Positions 1 to 8,138 are shown, counted from the stretch's first letter. The stretch: 18,077 nt of DNA from Pseudonocardiales bacterium (GCA_013695005.1 JACDBJ010000388.1:1-18077), one strand, 5' to 3'. Notes: generated by a model not told the origin, from the sequence alone. Program-made: numbers and translations.

Positions 1-233
1 GCGGCCACCGCCGTGACGCCACCGCCGATCAGCTGGCGGCCACGCGCCAGGTCCGCCTCGGCCCGGTGCAGCTCCACCGGCACCAGCGCCTCGTGGTGCT
101 GGGCGTCGAGCACGGCGAGCGCGTCGAGCACCCGAGCCTGTGCAAGATCAACCAATCGGGCAGCGCCGCCGAGGCGGTCCAGCACCTCGCCGAGCGCGGC
201 CCGTACTTCGATCACCGTGGACGTCTGGATCAC
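1..233 (-). CDS. Partial helical protein of unknown function (C-terminus beyond window)
   Basis: An open frame of 77 codons starts at GTG 233-231 and runs off the left edge without a stop. The start overlaps the TGA of the preceding gene (GTGA, 233-230), so the two are probably translationally coupled. The visible protein is rich in Ala, Leu, Glu, Asp and Arg (for example EVRAALGEVLDRLGGAARL), with no cysteine, no signal peptide and no membrane segment. It looks like an all-helical or coiled-coil protein. I do not recognise a family. It has no evident link to the hydrogenase locus, being divergent from it across a 360-bp gap. The coupled arrangement suggests it works with the small helical protein upstream of it. 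Confidence 0.6.
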   Translation of the reverse strand, partial: MIQTSTVIEVRAALGEVLDRLGGAARLVDLAQARVLDALAVLDAQHHEALVPVELHRAEADLARGRQLIGGGVTAVA

Positions 234-490
234 AGCCGGTTCGCGACGCCCTCCGACGCGGCGATGGCGGCCTTCACGGCCTGCTGGCTGTCGGCCACCG
301 CACCCAACGCCTGGGCCACGAAGCCGTTGGCCTCCTCGACATCGTCCTGACCGCTGCCCTCGGTCACCTGCAGCAGCATCGCCTGCGCCTCCTCCAGCGC
401 GGCGTGCGCCTGTTGCAGCGCGCCGACGCTCTCTGAGGCCTTCTCATTGGCCAGTGAGATTCCGGCCCTGACCTCGTCGATGCTCGCCAT
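230..490 (-). CDS. Small helical (coiled-coil-like) protein, unknown function
   Basis: An 86-aa protein starting MASIDEVRAGISLANEKASE and ending EGVANRL. I chose ATG 490-488 because a purine-rich stretch (GGGAAGG) lies about 11 bases upstream and because the longer in-frame extension to 667 (about 59 residues) is low-complexity and not protein-like. The sequence is mainly long amphipathic helix rich in Ala, Glu and Gln, with a Gly-Ser-Gly-Gln turn near residue 46 separating two helices, so a helical hairpin is likely. There is no cysteine, signal peptide or membrane segment. Short proteins of this style occur in Pseudonocardiales-type genomes, but I cannot name a characterised family. The next gene overlaps its stop by 4 bp. 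Confidence 0.65.
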   Translation of the reverse strand: MASIDEVRAGISLANEKASESVGALQQAHAALEEAQAMLLQVTEGSGQDDVEEANGFVAQALGAVADSQQAVKAAIAASEGVANRL

Positions 491-615
491 CGTGCTCGTG
501 CCGCCTTCCCGTTCCGACCCCGGGACATCTCCCGGGACACCACCGAGACCATCCTTGTCAAAACCTAGTACCTCGCCACTCGACGACCAGGAAGACCGAG
601 ACAGATACGGCCGCG

Positions 616-633
616 AGCGGTCCATTGACCGCT
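616..633. promoter_or_regulatory. Inverted repeat overlapping the putative -35
   Basis: AGCGGTC (616-622), CATT, GACCGCT (627-633): perfect 7-bp arms around a 4-nt spacer. It overlaps the TTGACC element, so a protein bound here would cover the putative -35. No T-run follows on either strand, so a terminator is less likely than an operator. Confidence 0.4.
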
Positions 634-653
634 GGTAGGAGAGCTGGTAGGCA
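625..653 (+). promoter_or_regulatory. Possible sigma-70-type promoter for the hhy operon
   Basis: TTGACC at 625-630 and TAGGCA at 648-653 are separated by 17 bp, a fair -35 and a weak -10 by actinobacterial standards. If used, transcription would start near 660 and leave an untranslated leader of about 190 nt before hhyS. The -35 lies inside a perfect 7-bp inverted repeat, which would suit repression. Motif matching alone supports this. Confidence 0.3.
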
Positions 654-726
654 TCCAGGCCCGGCACGCAGGTGATGCCGTAAACGTCGTAACCGCGGTG
701 TTAGAGGCTCGTGTCAGTGATCTTCG

Positions 727-746
727 AGTGACGGCACCTCGTCACT
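727..746. promoter_or_regulatory. Inverted repeat / RNA hairpin in the hhyS leader
   Basis: AGTGACG (727-733), GCACCT, CGTCACT (740-746): perfect 7-bp arms around a 6-nt loop. It sits about 105 bp upstream of the hhyS start. It could be an operator or, if transcription starts upstream, a leader hairpin. Confidence 0.4.
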
Positions 747-779
747 ACCTGCCTGAACCACTTACCCCGGCCGGCCCCC

Positions 780-793
780 ACTGTTAAACCAGT
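780..793. promoter_or_regulatory. Short AT-centred dyad upstream of hhyS
   Basis: ACTG (780-783), TTAAAC, CAGT (790-793): short 4-bp arms around an AT-rich centre in an otherwise GC-rich stretch. A TTAAAC-like -10 or a regulator site are both possible. The arms are short enough to be chance. Confidence 0.2.
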
Positions 794-850
794 CACCTCC
801 CACCACGCCGGCTAGGCGCTGCCCAAGGGCCAGTGCCAGGAGAGGCGACT

Positions 851-1894
<1,044 letters not shown>

Positions 1895-1948
1895 CGTTGA
1901 GTCGACCCTGTCCCGCTTGGCTTATCAGCTCTTAGGAGAAAAGAAACT

Positions 1949-3733
1949 ATGACCTCCACTCAGGAGAAGTCCGGCCTCGTCGAGATGTCGTGGGACCCGG
2001 TAACCCGCATCGTCGGCAGCCTGGGCATCTACACAAAGATCGACTGGGGCCAGAAGAAGGTCGTCGAGTGTCACAGCACCTCGTCGATCTTCCGCGGCTA
2101 CTCGATCTTCATGAAGGGCAAGGATCCCCGCGACGCGCATTTCATCACCAGTCGCATCTGCGGTATCTGCGGGGACAACCACGCCACGTGCTCGGTCTAC
2201 AACCAGAACATGGCCTACGGGGTGGCCCCACCGAAGATCGGTGAGTGGATCATCAACCTCGGTGAGGCCGCCGAGTTCATGTTCGACCACAACATCTTCC
2301 AGGAGAACCTGGTCGGCGTTGACTACTGCGAGAAGATGATCGCGGAGACCAACCCCGGCGTCCTGGAGATGGCCAACCGCACGGAGTGCGCCGGCGCAGC
2401 CGATCATGGCTACAAGTACATCGGCGACATCATGCGGGCGCTCAACCCGTTCTCGGGTGAGTTCTACCGCGAGGCACTGCAGGTCAGCCGCTACACCCGG
2501 GAGATGTTCTGCCTGATGGAGGGTCGCCACGTGCACCCCTCCACGCTCTACCCTGGTGGCGTCGGCACGGTGGCCACGATCCAGCTGTTCACCGACTACC
2601 TGGCCCGCCTGATGCGCTACGTCGAGTTCATGAAGCGGGTCGTTCCGATGCACGACGACCTGTTCGACTTCATGTACGAGGCAATCCCCGGATACGAAGA
2701 GGTCGGCCGGCGTCGGGTGCTGTTGGGTTGCTGGGGGGCCTTCAACGACCCGGAGTACTGCGACTTCCGGTACGAGACCATGACCGACTGGGGCCGCAAG
2801 ATGTTCGTCACCCCCGGTGTGGTGGTGGACGGCAAGCTGGTCACCAACGACCTGACCGAGATCGGTCTGGGCATCCGCATTCTGCTCGGTAGCTCGTACT
2901 ACCGGGACTGGGAAGACCAGGAGATGTTCGTGACGCGCGACCCGCTGGGCAACCCAGTGGACCGCCGTCACCCGTGGAACCAGCACACCATCCCGGCTCC
3001 GCAGAAGCGGGACTTCGACGACAAGTACAGCTGGACCATGTCGCCGCGCTGGTTCGACGGCACCGACCACCTCGCACTGGACACCGGTGGTGGCCCGCTG
3101 GCCCGGATCTGGACGACGGCGCTGTCCGGTCTCGTCGACACGCCCTACCTCAAGGCCAACGGCGGAACGATCAAGTTCCACCTGCCGGCCACCGCGACCC
3201 GCGGTCCGGCTGACTATGAGTGGGCACCTCCGGTGGACAAGGCCGGTCGGCCGCTGTCCAACGCCATCGAGCGCAACCGGGCACGCACCTACTTCCAGCT
3301 CTACTCGGCCTGCATGGCCCTGCACTTCACCGACATGGCGCTGTCCGAGCTGCGGGCCGGCAACACCAAGACCTGGGAGAAGTTCAAGGTCCCGGACGAG
3401 GCCATCAGCGTCGGCTTCACCGAGGCGGTGCGCGGCGTTCTGTCCCACCACATGGTCATCCGTGGTGGGAAGATCGCCAACTACCACCCGTACCCGCCCA
3501 CCCCGTGGAACGGCTCTGTGCGTGACTCCTACGGGACCCCTGGTCCCTACGAGGACGCGGTGCAGAACACGCCGATCTTCGAGGAGAACCCGCCCGACCA
3601 GTTCAAGGGCATCGACATCATGCGGGCCGTGCGCAGCTTCGACCCGTGCCTGCCCTGTGGAGTGCACATGTACATGGGCAACGGCAAGCCGCTGCACCGG
3701 ATGCACTCCCCGACCATGCTCAACCTGGCATAA
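1949..3733 (+). CDS. hhyL: Group 1h [NiFe] hydrogenase large (catalytic) subunit
   Basis: 594-aa precursor of the subunit that carries the NiFe(CN)2CO centre and oxidises H2. The N-terminal metal motif is R69-I-C71-G-I-C74-G-D-N-H78. The C-terminal motif is D565-P-C567-L-P-C570-G-V-H573. The four cysteines bind nickel. After His573 a 21-residue tail remains; by family rule this is the extension removed by the dedicated endopeptidase once nickel is in place, and the matching protease is encoded at 6945. ATG 1949 follows AGGAG at 1934-1938. The stop lies 3 bp before the NifU-like gene. With hhyS and no b-type cytochrome or Tat signal nearby, this fits the oxygen-tolerant, high-affinity H2-scavenging hydrogenases of actinobacteria; kinetics are inferred from the family. 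Confidence 0.97.
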   Translation: MTSTQEKSGLVEMSWDPVTRIVGSLGIYTKIDWGQKKVVECHSTSSIFRGYSIFMKGKDPRDAHFITSRICGICGDNHATCSVYNQNMAYGVAPPKIGEWIINLGEAAEFMFDHNIFQENLVGVDYCEKMIAETNPGVLEMANRTECAGAADHGYKYIGDIMRALNPFSGEFYREALQVSRYTREMFCLMEGRHVHPSTLYPGGVGTVATIQLFTDYLARLMRYVEFMKRVVPMHDDLFDFMYEAIPGYEEVGRRRVLLGCWGAFNDPEYCDFRYETMTDWGRKMFVTPGVVVDGKLVTNDLTEIGLGIRILLGSSYYRDWEDQEMFVTRDPLGNPVDRRHPWNQHTIPAPQKRDFDDKYSWTMSPRWFDGTDHLALDTGGGPLARIWTTALSGLVDTPYLKANGGTIKFHLPATATRGPADYEWAPPVDKAGRPLSNAIERNRARTYFQLYSACMALHFTDMALSELRAGNTKTWEKFKVPDEAISVGFTEAVRGVLSHHMVIRGGKIANYHPYPPTPWNGSVRDSYGTPGPYEDAVQNTPIFEENPPDQFKGIDIMRAVRSFDPCLPCGVHMYMGNGKPLHRMHSPTMLNLA

Positions 3734-3736
3734 AGA

Positions 3737-4267
3737 ATGGCCGAATCGTTGGACCCGCAGGCAGTCGCCGACAAGATCGACGGCCTGCTGGACGACATCG
3801 GCCGACACAGCGACCCGGCGGTGCACGCTGCCGCCGGGGAGCTGGTCAGGCTGTTGATGGAGTTCTACGGTGCCGGCCTGCAGCAGATCGTGACGATCGT
3901 GCAGGCTGGCTCCGGGGACACGATGGTGCACCGACTCGCTGCCGACCCGACGGTCGCAGGGCTGCTCGCCCTGCACGACCTGCACCCGGTCGACATGCAG
4001 ACCCGGATCGAGCACGCCTTCAGTGCTGCCAGGCGCAAGCTCGGCAGCCACAGCGACGATGTCGAGCTCCTGGGCGTCGACGAAGAGGGTGTCGTCTCGG
4101 TCCGAGTCAGCGGCAGCGGCTGTGGCGTTGCCACGGTGCGCGACGTGGTGCAGAAGACCCTGTTCGAGGCGGCGCCTGAGATGGCCGGCGTCGAGTTCGA
4201 GGATGCCCCGGCCGGACCGCCTCTGATGCAGATCGGGATGCGGCCCTCTGCCAGGGCGCCACAGTGA
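3737..4267 (+). CDS. NifU-like (C-terminal domain) hydrogenase accessory protein, single Cys
   Basis: 176 aa. Residues 1-50 look helical. Residues 75-155 resemble the NifU/Nfu scaffold domain: PVDMQTRIEHAF, then a GSGCGVATVRD segment, then a helix and APEMAGVEFED. Classic NifU/Nfu domains use a CxxC pair for a bridging Fe-S cluster. Here only C129 is present and the second position is A132, and it is the only cysteine in the protein. It might bind a cluster only between subunits, or act as a scaffold without one. It follows hhyL by 3 bp and overlaps the next gene by 4 bp (GTGA), so it is coupled to the structural genes. From memory, the gene after hhyL in the mycobacterial hhy operon is called hhyE, a predicted Fe-S protein; correspondence is likely but unproved. 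Confidence 0.75.
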   Translation: MAESLDPQAVADKIDGLLDDIGRHSDPAVHAAAGELVRLLMEFYGAGLQQIVTIVQAGSGDTMVHRLAADPTVAGLLALHDLHPVDMQTRIEHAFSAARRKLGSHSDDVELLGVDEEGVVSVRVSGSGCGVATVRDVVQKTLFEAAPEMAGVEFEDAPAGPPLMQIGMRPSARAPQ

Positions 4268-4893
4268 GCGGAATCGCCGGGCTGCGCCGTCTTCGTGCTG
4301 AGAAGCCGAAGGAAGTGGTCCAGGAACAGTGCGAGCTGTGCGCCAAGCCCCTCGGGCCTGAGCACCCGCACATGGTGCACACGGTCGAACGACGGATCGT
4401 GTGCGCCTGCATTCCGTGTTCGATGCTGTTCGACAACCCGGGTGCCGCAGCGAAGTCCATGAAGCGGATTCCCGACCGCTACCTGGCCGACCCGAGCTTC
4501 ACGCTCAGCGACTCCCAGTGGGACGACCTGCAGATCCCGGTACGGATGGCGTTCTTCTTCCAGAACTCCATCCAGGACAAGGTCATCGCCTGCTACCCCA
4601 GCCCCGCCGGTGCCACCGAGTCGGAGCTACCTCTGGACAACTGGACCAGCGGGGTTGGGGCCGGCCGGCTGGCCGCGATGCTCGAGCCTGACGTCGAGGC
4701 GTTGCTGGTCAGCCGCGGTGAGCACAACACCGGCCCCGGCGAGTGCCTGCTGGTGCCCATCGACGCGTGCTACAAGCTGGTCGCTCTGGTAAGGATGCAT
4801 TGGAAGGGCTTCGACGGCGGCTCCGAGGCTTGGTCGGCGATCGACTCCTTCTTCGCCGACGTCCGCGAGCGTGCCCGCGAGCTGGAGAGCTGA
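4264..4893 (+). CDS. DUF5947-like cysteine-rich hydrogenase-associated protein
   Basis: 209 aa, GTG start overlapping the previous stop (GTGA). The N-terminal 55 residues carry C23-x2-C26 (EQCELCAKPL) and C47-x-C49-x2-C52 (VCACIPC), with H34, H36 and H39 between. This is a likely zinc-ribbon or small Fe-S site. The rest is a mixed alpha/beta domain (PDRYLADPSF, then IPVRMAFFFQNS), ending in a helix with RERARELES. I match it to DUF5947, a family I recall mainly beside actinobacterial hydrogenases; its function is unknown. The strict coupling to the NifU-like gene suggests a shared job in cluster assembly or electron transfer, which is inference. It has no signal peptide or membrane segment. 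Confidence 0.75.
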   Translation: MSGIAGLRRLRAEKPKEVVQEQCELCAKPLGPEHPHMVHTVERRIVCACIPCSMLFDNPGAAAKSMKRIPDRYLADPSFTLSDSQWDDLQIPVRMAFFFQNSIQDKVIACYPSPAGATESELPLDNWTSGVGAGRLAAMLEPDVEALLVSRGEHNTGPGECLLVPIDACYKLVALVRMHWKGFDGGSEAWSAIDSFFADVRERARELES

Positions 4894-4894
4894 A

Positions 4895-5533
4895 ATGACG
4901 GCACTACGTTTCGAGTGCCTTGACGCGGAGTCGGACCAGTACGCCGTCGGGCCGACGGTGCGCTTCAAGCTCAAGGTCGTCAACCGCACCCCGGACCGGG
5001 TGCACAGCATCGCGCTGCGCATCCAGATCCGGATGGAGCCACGACGCCGGCGCTACTCCCCGGAGGAGAGCGCCAAGCTCGGCGACCTGTTCGGTGATCC
5101 GTCGCGCTACGCCGAGACGCTGAACCCGATGCAGCTCGCCGAGATCGGCATCATGGTCCCGTCGTTCACCGGCGAGATCGAGGTGCCGGTGGACATGCCG
5201 CTGACCTACGACATGGAAGTGGCGTCCACCAAGTACTTCCACAACCTCGACGACGGCGACGTCCCGCTGTTGATGCTGTTCAGCGGCACGATCTTTTACT
5301 CCACCGACGCGGGCGTGCAGTTCGGCCAGGTGCCATGGCACGAGGAGGCCGAGTACAAGCTGCCGGTGGCGATCTGGAAAGAAGCGATGGAACAGCACTT
5401 CGGTGGCAGGGCGTGGATCCTGCTGCGCAAGGACAAGCTCGACGCACTGGCCGCCTACCGCTCGGAGCGCACGATCCCGAGCTGGGAGGAGACCGTCGAG
5501 CGGCTGCTCAAGGAAGCAGGTGTGGACGGATGA
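4895..5533 (+). CDS. DUF6084-like hydrogenase-associated protein
   Basis: 212 aa. ATG 4895 lies 1 bp after the previous stop, with GGAGAG just upstream at 4884-4889. The start MTALRFECLDAESDQYAVGP and segments such as VRFKLKVVNRTPDRVHSIAL suggest an immunoglobulin-like beta-sandwich. The second half has an acidic, aromatic stretch (KYFHNLDDGDVPLLMLFSG) and a C-terminal helix (WEETVERLLKEAGVDG). It fits DUF6084, which I recall as a conserved neighbour of group 1h hydrogenases with no known function. The only cysteine is C8, so it is not itself a multi-cluster carrier. The stop overlaps the next start (ATGA). A structural or docking role for the hydrogenase complex is a guess. Confidence 0.72.
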   Translation: MTALRFECLDAESDQYAVGPTVRFKLKVVNRTPDRVHSIALRIQIRMEPRRRRYSPEESAKLGDLFGDPSRYAETLNPMQLAEIGIMVPSFTGEIEVPVDMPLTYDMEVASTKYFHNLDDGDVPLLMLFSGTIFYSTDAGVQFGQVPWHEEAEYKLPVAIWKEAMEQHFGGRAWILLRKDKLDALAAYRSERTIPSWEETVERLLKEAGVDG

Positions 5534-6948
5534 GCCCGCTGGACGAGGTCGCCAAGGTGGCCGACGCGGTGCTCTTCGAGGGTTACCTGCTCTACCCGTA
5601 CCGCGCCTCGGCCCAGAAGAACCGGATCCGCTGGCAGTTCGGCGTGCTCACGCCGGACAAGTTCGGCGAGGCCAACCACGAGCAGTCGGCAAACCAGACC
5701 GAATGCCTGCTCGAGCCGCGTGACGACGCCGGGCTGCAGATCCGGCTGCGCTGCCTGCAGCTGCAGGCGCGGAGCCTGCTGGACATCGACGGTCAGCCCG
5801 TTGAGGAGCTGGTCGTCGACGGCATCCGGCACATGCGCTTCGAGGAAGGCATCCCCCGCGAGTTCGATCTCGAGCTCACCGTGGCCGAGCTGGTGGGCGA
5901 GACCAAGGTCATCCCGGTGGAGTTCCCGGCGAGCGTGACCACCGACCCGCTGGCCGACGAGGCCGGCGAGGTGGTCGGTCAGATCCGCCGTGAGTGCTGG
6001 CCGCTGAACGCGCAGCTCAAGGTGGGCGCCGAGGAGCTTCCCGGGCCGTACGACGTGCTCAAGCTGCGGCTCGTGGTGGAGAACATCGCCGACGTGCCCG
6101 GTGACGTCGAGCGCGAGGTCGCCCTGCAGTACTGCCTGATCGCGGCGCACTCGATGCTCGCGGTGAGCAACGGTGAGTTCATCTCGCTCACCGACTCCCC
6201 GGAGTGGGCCAAGCCGATGGTCGCCGCCTGCGTGAACACCCACACCTGGCCGGTGCTCGCCGGGCCGCCGGAGCGCTCCGACCTGCTGCTGTCCTCGCCG
6301 ATCATCCTCGACGACCACCCCCAGCTGGCGCCGGAGAGCACGATCGACCTGTTCGACGGCCTCGAGAACGACGAGATCCTCACGCTGCGCACGCTGGTCC
6401 TGACCGACGAGGAAAAGCGCGAGGCCAGGGCCACCGACCCGCGAACGGCCTCGATCATCGACGCGGTGGACAACATGCCCCCGGAGATCTTCGAGCGGCT
6501 GCACGGCGTGATCCGGTCAATGCGCGAGCTGCCCAACTCCGGCCCGAGCGCCGTCGGTGGCGGTGACGTCGACTTCGCCACCAGCGACGAGCTACCGATG
6601 TGGTCGACGGTCGTCGGCGCCGACAGCCCGGCCGAGCAGCCGGAAGGCCGGATGCCCTGGTGGGACCCGGCCTCGGACGCCTCGGTCGACCCGGAGAAGG
6701 ACCACGTGCTGATCGACGGCGCTGAGGTGGCCAAGGGCAGCCAGGTGCTGCTCCAGCCGGGTCCGCGCAGCGACGCCCAGGACGAGTTCCTGCGCGGCAT
6801 GGTCGCGACCGTGCAGGCCGTCGTGCACGACGTCGACGGCGGGGTGCACGTGGCGGTCTCGCTCAACGACGACCCCGGCGTGGACATGCAGCTCGCCCAC
6901 GGCCGCTACCGCTACTTCGCTCCCACCGAGCTGCAGGTGGCTCAATGA
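5530..6948 (+). CDS. Conserved hydrogenase-operon protein of unknown function (472 aa)
   Basis: Starts at ATG 5530 in an ATGA overlap with the previous gene and ends in an ATGA overlap with the protease gene, so it is locked into the operon. The N-terminus contains LFEGYLLYPYRASAQKNRIR. The middle is mostly beta strands and acidic loops. Residues about 340-360 (TASIIDAVDNMPPEIFERLH) look helical. The end (MQLAHGRYRYFAPTELQVAQ) follows a segment of strands. No transmembrane segment, P-loop or clustered Cys motif is visible; the cysteines are scattered. I do not recognise a named family. Placement between DUF6084 and the maturation endopeptidase suggests an assembly or complex-forming role specific to this hydrogenase class. 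Confidence 0.8.
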   Translation: MSPLDEVAKVADAVLFEGYLLYPYRASAQKNRIRWQFGVLTPDKFGEANHEQSANQTECLLEPRDDAGLQIRLRCLQLQARSLLDIDGQPVEELVVDGIRHMRFEEGIPREFDLELTVAELVGETKVIPVEFPASVTTDPLADEAGEVVGQIRRECWPLNAQLKVGAEELPGPYDVLKLRLVVENIADVPGDVEREVALQYCLIAAHSMLAVSNGEFISLTDSPEWAKPMVAACVNTHTWPVLAGPPERSDLLLSSPIILDDHPQLAPESTIDLFDGLENDEILTLRTLVLTDEEKREARATDPRTASIIDAVDNMPPEIFERLHGVIRSMRELPNSGPSAVGGGDVDFATSDELPMWSTVVGADSPAEQPEGRMPWWDPASDASVDPEKDHVLIDGAEVAKGSQVLLQPGPRSDAQDEFLRGMVATVQAVVHDVDGGVHVAVSLNDDPGVDMQLAHGRYRYFAPTELQVAQ

Positions 6949-7610
6949 CCCAGGACACGCAGCACGCCGACGTCCAGCACAACAAGGTGCTGGTCGCCGG
7001 CGTCGGCAACGTGTTCCTGTCCGACGACGGCTTCGGCGTCGAGGTCGTGCAGCGGCTGACCGAGCGTGGCGGCTTTCCCCCCGAGGTGGAGCTTGTCGAC
7101 ATCGGCATCCGCGGCGTGCACCTGGCCTACCAGCTCCTCGACGGCTACCGCGCGCTAGTGCTCGTCGACGCTGCCAGCCAGGGCGGCCCACCCGGCACCG
7201 TGTTCGTCGTCGAGCACGACCTGAACGCGCCCGGCGCGTTCGGCAACACCGGTGAGCACCTGATGGACGCCCATGGCATGGCGCCTGACGCCGTGCTGAC
7301 GCTGCTGAAAGACCTGGCCATCGGCGTCGGCGCGGAGGACCCGGTCGGCCGGGTCGTCGTAGTCGGCTGTGAGCCAGCCAACCTGGACGAGGGGATGGGC
7401 CTGAGCCCACCCGTCGCGGCCGCGGTTGATATCGCGGTCGAGAAGGTGACCGAGATCGTCAGCGACTTGCTGAACGAGAAAGGAAGCGACCATGATGAAG
7501 TTACTGTTCGGCGCAGCGCTGGTGGCGGCAGCGGCTCTGGTGCTGACCTCCCTGCCGGACATCGCGAAGTACCTGGAAATTCGCGAGATGTGACGCAGGC
7601 GCGTCGATGA
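6945..7610 (+). CDS. [NiFe] hydrogenase maturation endopeptidase (HupD/HyaD family)
   Basis: 221 aa as read. This nickel-dependent protease removes the C-terminal tail of HhyL after NiFe insertion. Motifs match the family: GVGNVFLSDDGFG with D28 at the HybD Glu16 position, D75 in LVDAASQGG, and a histidine in EHLMDAHGM (H105 or H110). The start ATG overlaps the previous stop (ATGA). The family fold should end near residue 180 (SDLLNEKG). The last 41 residues are low-complexity (GGGSGSGADL) and correspond to a different reading frame of a complete 33-aa microprotein gene at 7492-7593. The frame stops only at 7608-7610, overlapping the yceI-like start (ATGA). The tail is probably a by-product of a lost stop codon rather than a functional extension. 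Confidence 0.93.
   Translation: MTQDTQHADVQHNKVLVAGVGNVFLSDDGFGVEVVQRLTERGGFPPEVELVDIGIRGVHLAYQLLDGYRALVLVDAASQGGPPGTVFVVEHDLNAPGAFGNTGEHLMDAHGMAPDAVLTLLKDLAIGVGAEDPVGRVVVVGCEPANLDEGMGLSPPVAAAVDIAVEKVTEIVSDLLNEKGSDHDEVTVRRSAGGGSGSGADLPAGHREVPGNSRDVTQARR
7492..7593 (+). CDS. 33-aa membrane microprotein (DUF6893-like), nested in the protease ORF
   Basis: ATG 7492 (or ATG 7495) to TGA 7593 encodes MMKLLFGAALVAAAALVLTS followed by LPDIAKYLEIREM. A good ribosome binding site, AAAGGAAG, ends at 7486. The protein is one hydrophobic helix of about 17 residues after a Lys, with a short polar tail. This is the pattern of the tiny DUF6893 proteins I recall beside actinobacterial hydrogenases. It lies entirely within the 3' part of the endopeptidase frame, in another frame, so the two genes share these 102 bases. 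As a membrane-anchored microprotein it could tether or modulate the soluble hydrogenase; this is inference. It is too short for ordinary gene callers. Confidence 0.72.
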   Translation: MMKLLFGAALVAAAALVLTSLPDIAKYLEIREM

Positions 7611-8113
7611 CCCGCTTCACAATCACCCCGGGGCGCTCCGAGCTGACCGCTGTGGCCAACTCGAGCGTGCACCCGATCCACGGTGAGGGCAAACCGCTCT
7701 CCGGTTGGGTCGAGGCTGTTGTGAATGACGGTGCCGTCGACGTGTCGCGGCCCGCAAGTGCGCACCTCGAGCTGGAGGTCACGTCGCTGCGGGCAGACAA
7801 CCCACTGGTGAACCGGGAGATCCAGCGGCGGCTCGATCCGCGCCGCTACCCGACTGTGCGGGCCGACATCGACGAGCTGAGCGAGCTCGGCAACGGCCGC
7901 TACGGCGTCCGCGGCAAGCTCAGCCTGCACGGCATTACCCAGGAAGTGTCCGGCGAAGCGGCGATAGCCGTCGGCCCGGACGGTGTCATGAAGGTGGACG
8001 GAGAGCTGACCCTCGATATTCGGGAGTACGGCCTCGAACCGCCGAAGGTGCTGGGGTTGCGCGTCTATCCCGAGGTCGACGTACGGCTGAAGGTTGTCGC
8101 AACTCCAGACTGA
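7607..8113 (+). CDS. YceI-like lipocalin-fold protein
   Basis: 168 aa, start MTRFTITPGRSELTAVANSS. The pattern follows YceI: an early Ser-rich strand where YceI has DPxHS, a long strand region with LELEVTSLRADNPLVNREIQ, RRYPTV in place of the usual YP-x-F, and GKLSLHGITQEVSG equivalent to the G-x-L-x-I-x-G-V-T motif. YceI proteins form a beta-barrel that binds polyisoprenoids such as quinone side chains. There is no signal peptide, so this one is cytoplasmic. ATG 7607 overlaps the protease stop (ATGA) and has only a weak ribosome binding site, implying coupled translation. In a hydrogenase operon the natural guess is menaquinone or other isoprenoid handling; the ligand is unknown. Confidence 0.8.
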   Translation: MTRFTITPGRSELTAVANSSVHPIHGEGKPLSGWVEAVVNDGAVDVSRPASAHLELEVTSLRADNPLVNREIQRRLDPRRYPTVRADIDELSELGNGRYGVRGKLSLHGITQEVSGEAAIAVGPDGVMKVDGELTLDIREYGLEPPKVLGLRVYPEVDVRLKVVATPD

Positions 8114-8138
8114 TGACGACGAACGGGAGATGATCGCG

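Larger units (their letters stand above)
491..850. other. Divergent intergenic region upstream of hhyS
   Basis: About 360 bp separate the leftward helical-protein pair from the rightward hydrogenase operon. I see no credible gene here. The region holds a possible promoter (625-653), three inverted repeats (616-633, 727-746, 780-793) and the hhyS ribosome binding site at 838-845. These make it the obvious control region for the whole hydrogenase array, since no comparable gap occurs downstream until 13770. Confidence 0.7.

Noticed and set aside
556..561. TTGACA on the minus strand as promoter of the helical-protein pair
   Set aside because: The -35 match is perfect, but no -10-like hexamer lies 16-19 bp downstream.
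833..850. GTG 833 as the hhyS start
   Set aside because: It lies upstream of the AGGAGAGG ribosome binding site that serves ATG 851.
1925..4051. Very long minus-strand open frame opposite hhyL
   Set aside because: It mirrors hhyL and the NifU-like gene; the protein is rich in Val, Arg, His and Gly without domains. Such antisense frames are common in high-GC DNA.
5455..6504. Minus-strand open frame opposite the DUF6084-like and 472-aa genes
   Set aside because: Same high-GC antisense effect; no motif, no ribosome binding site, and it opposes a coupled operon.
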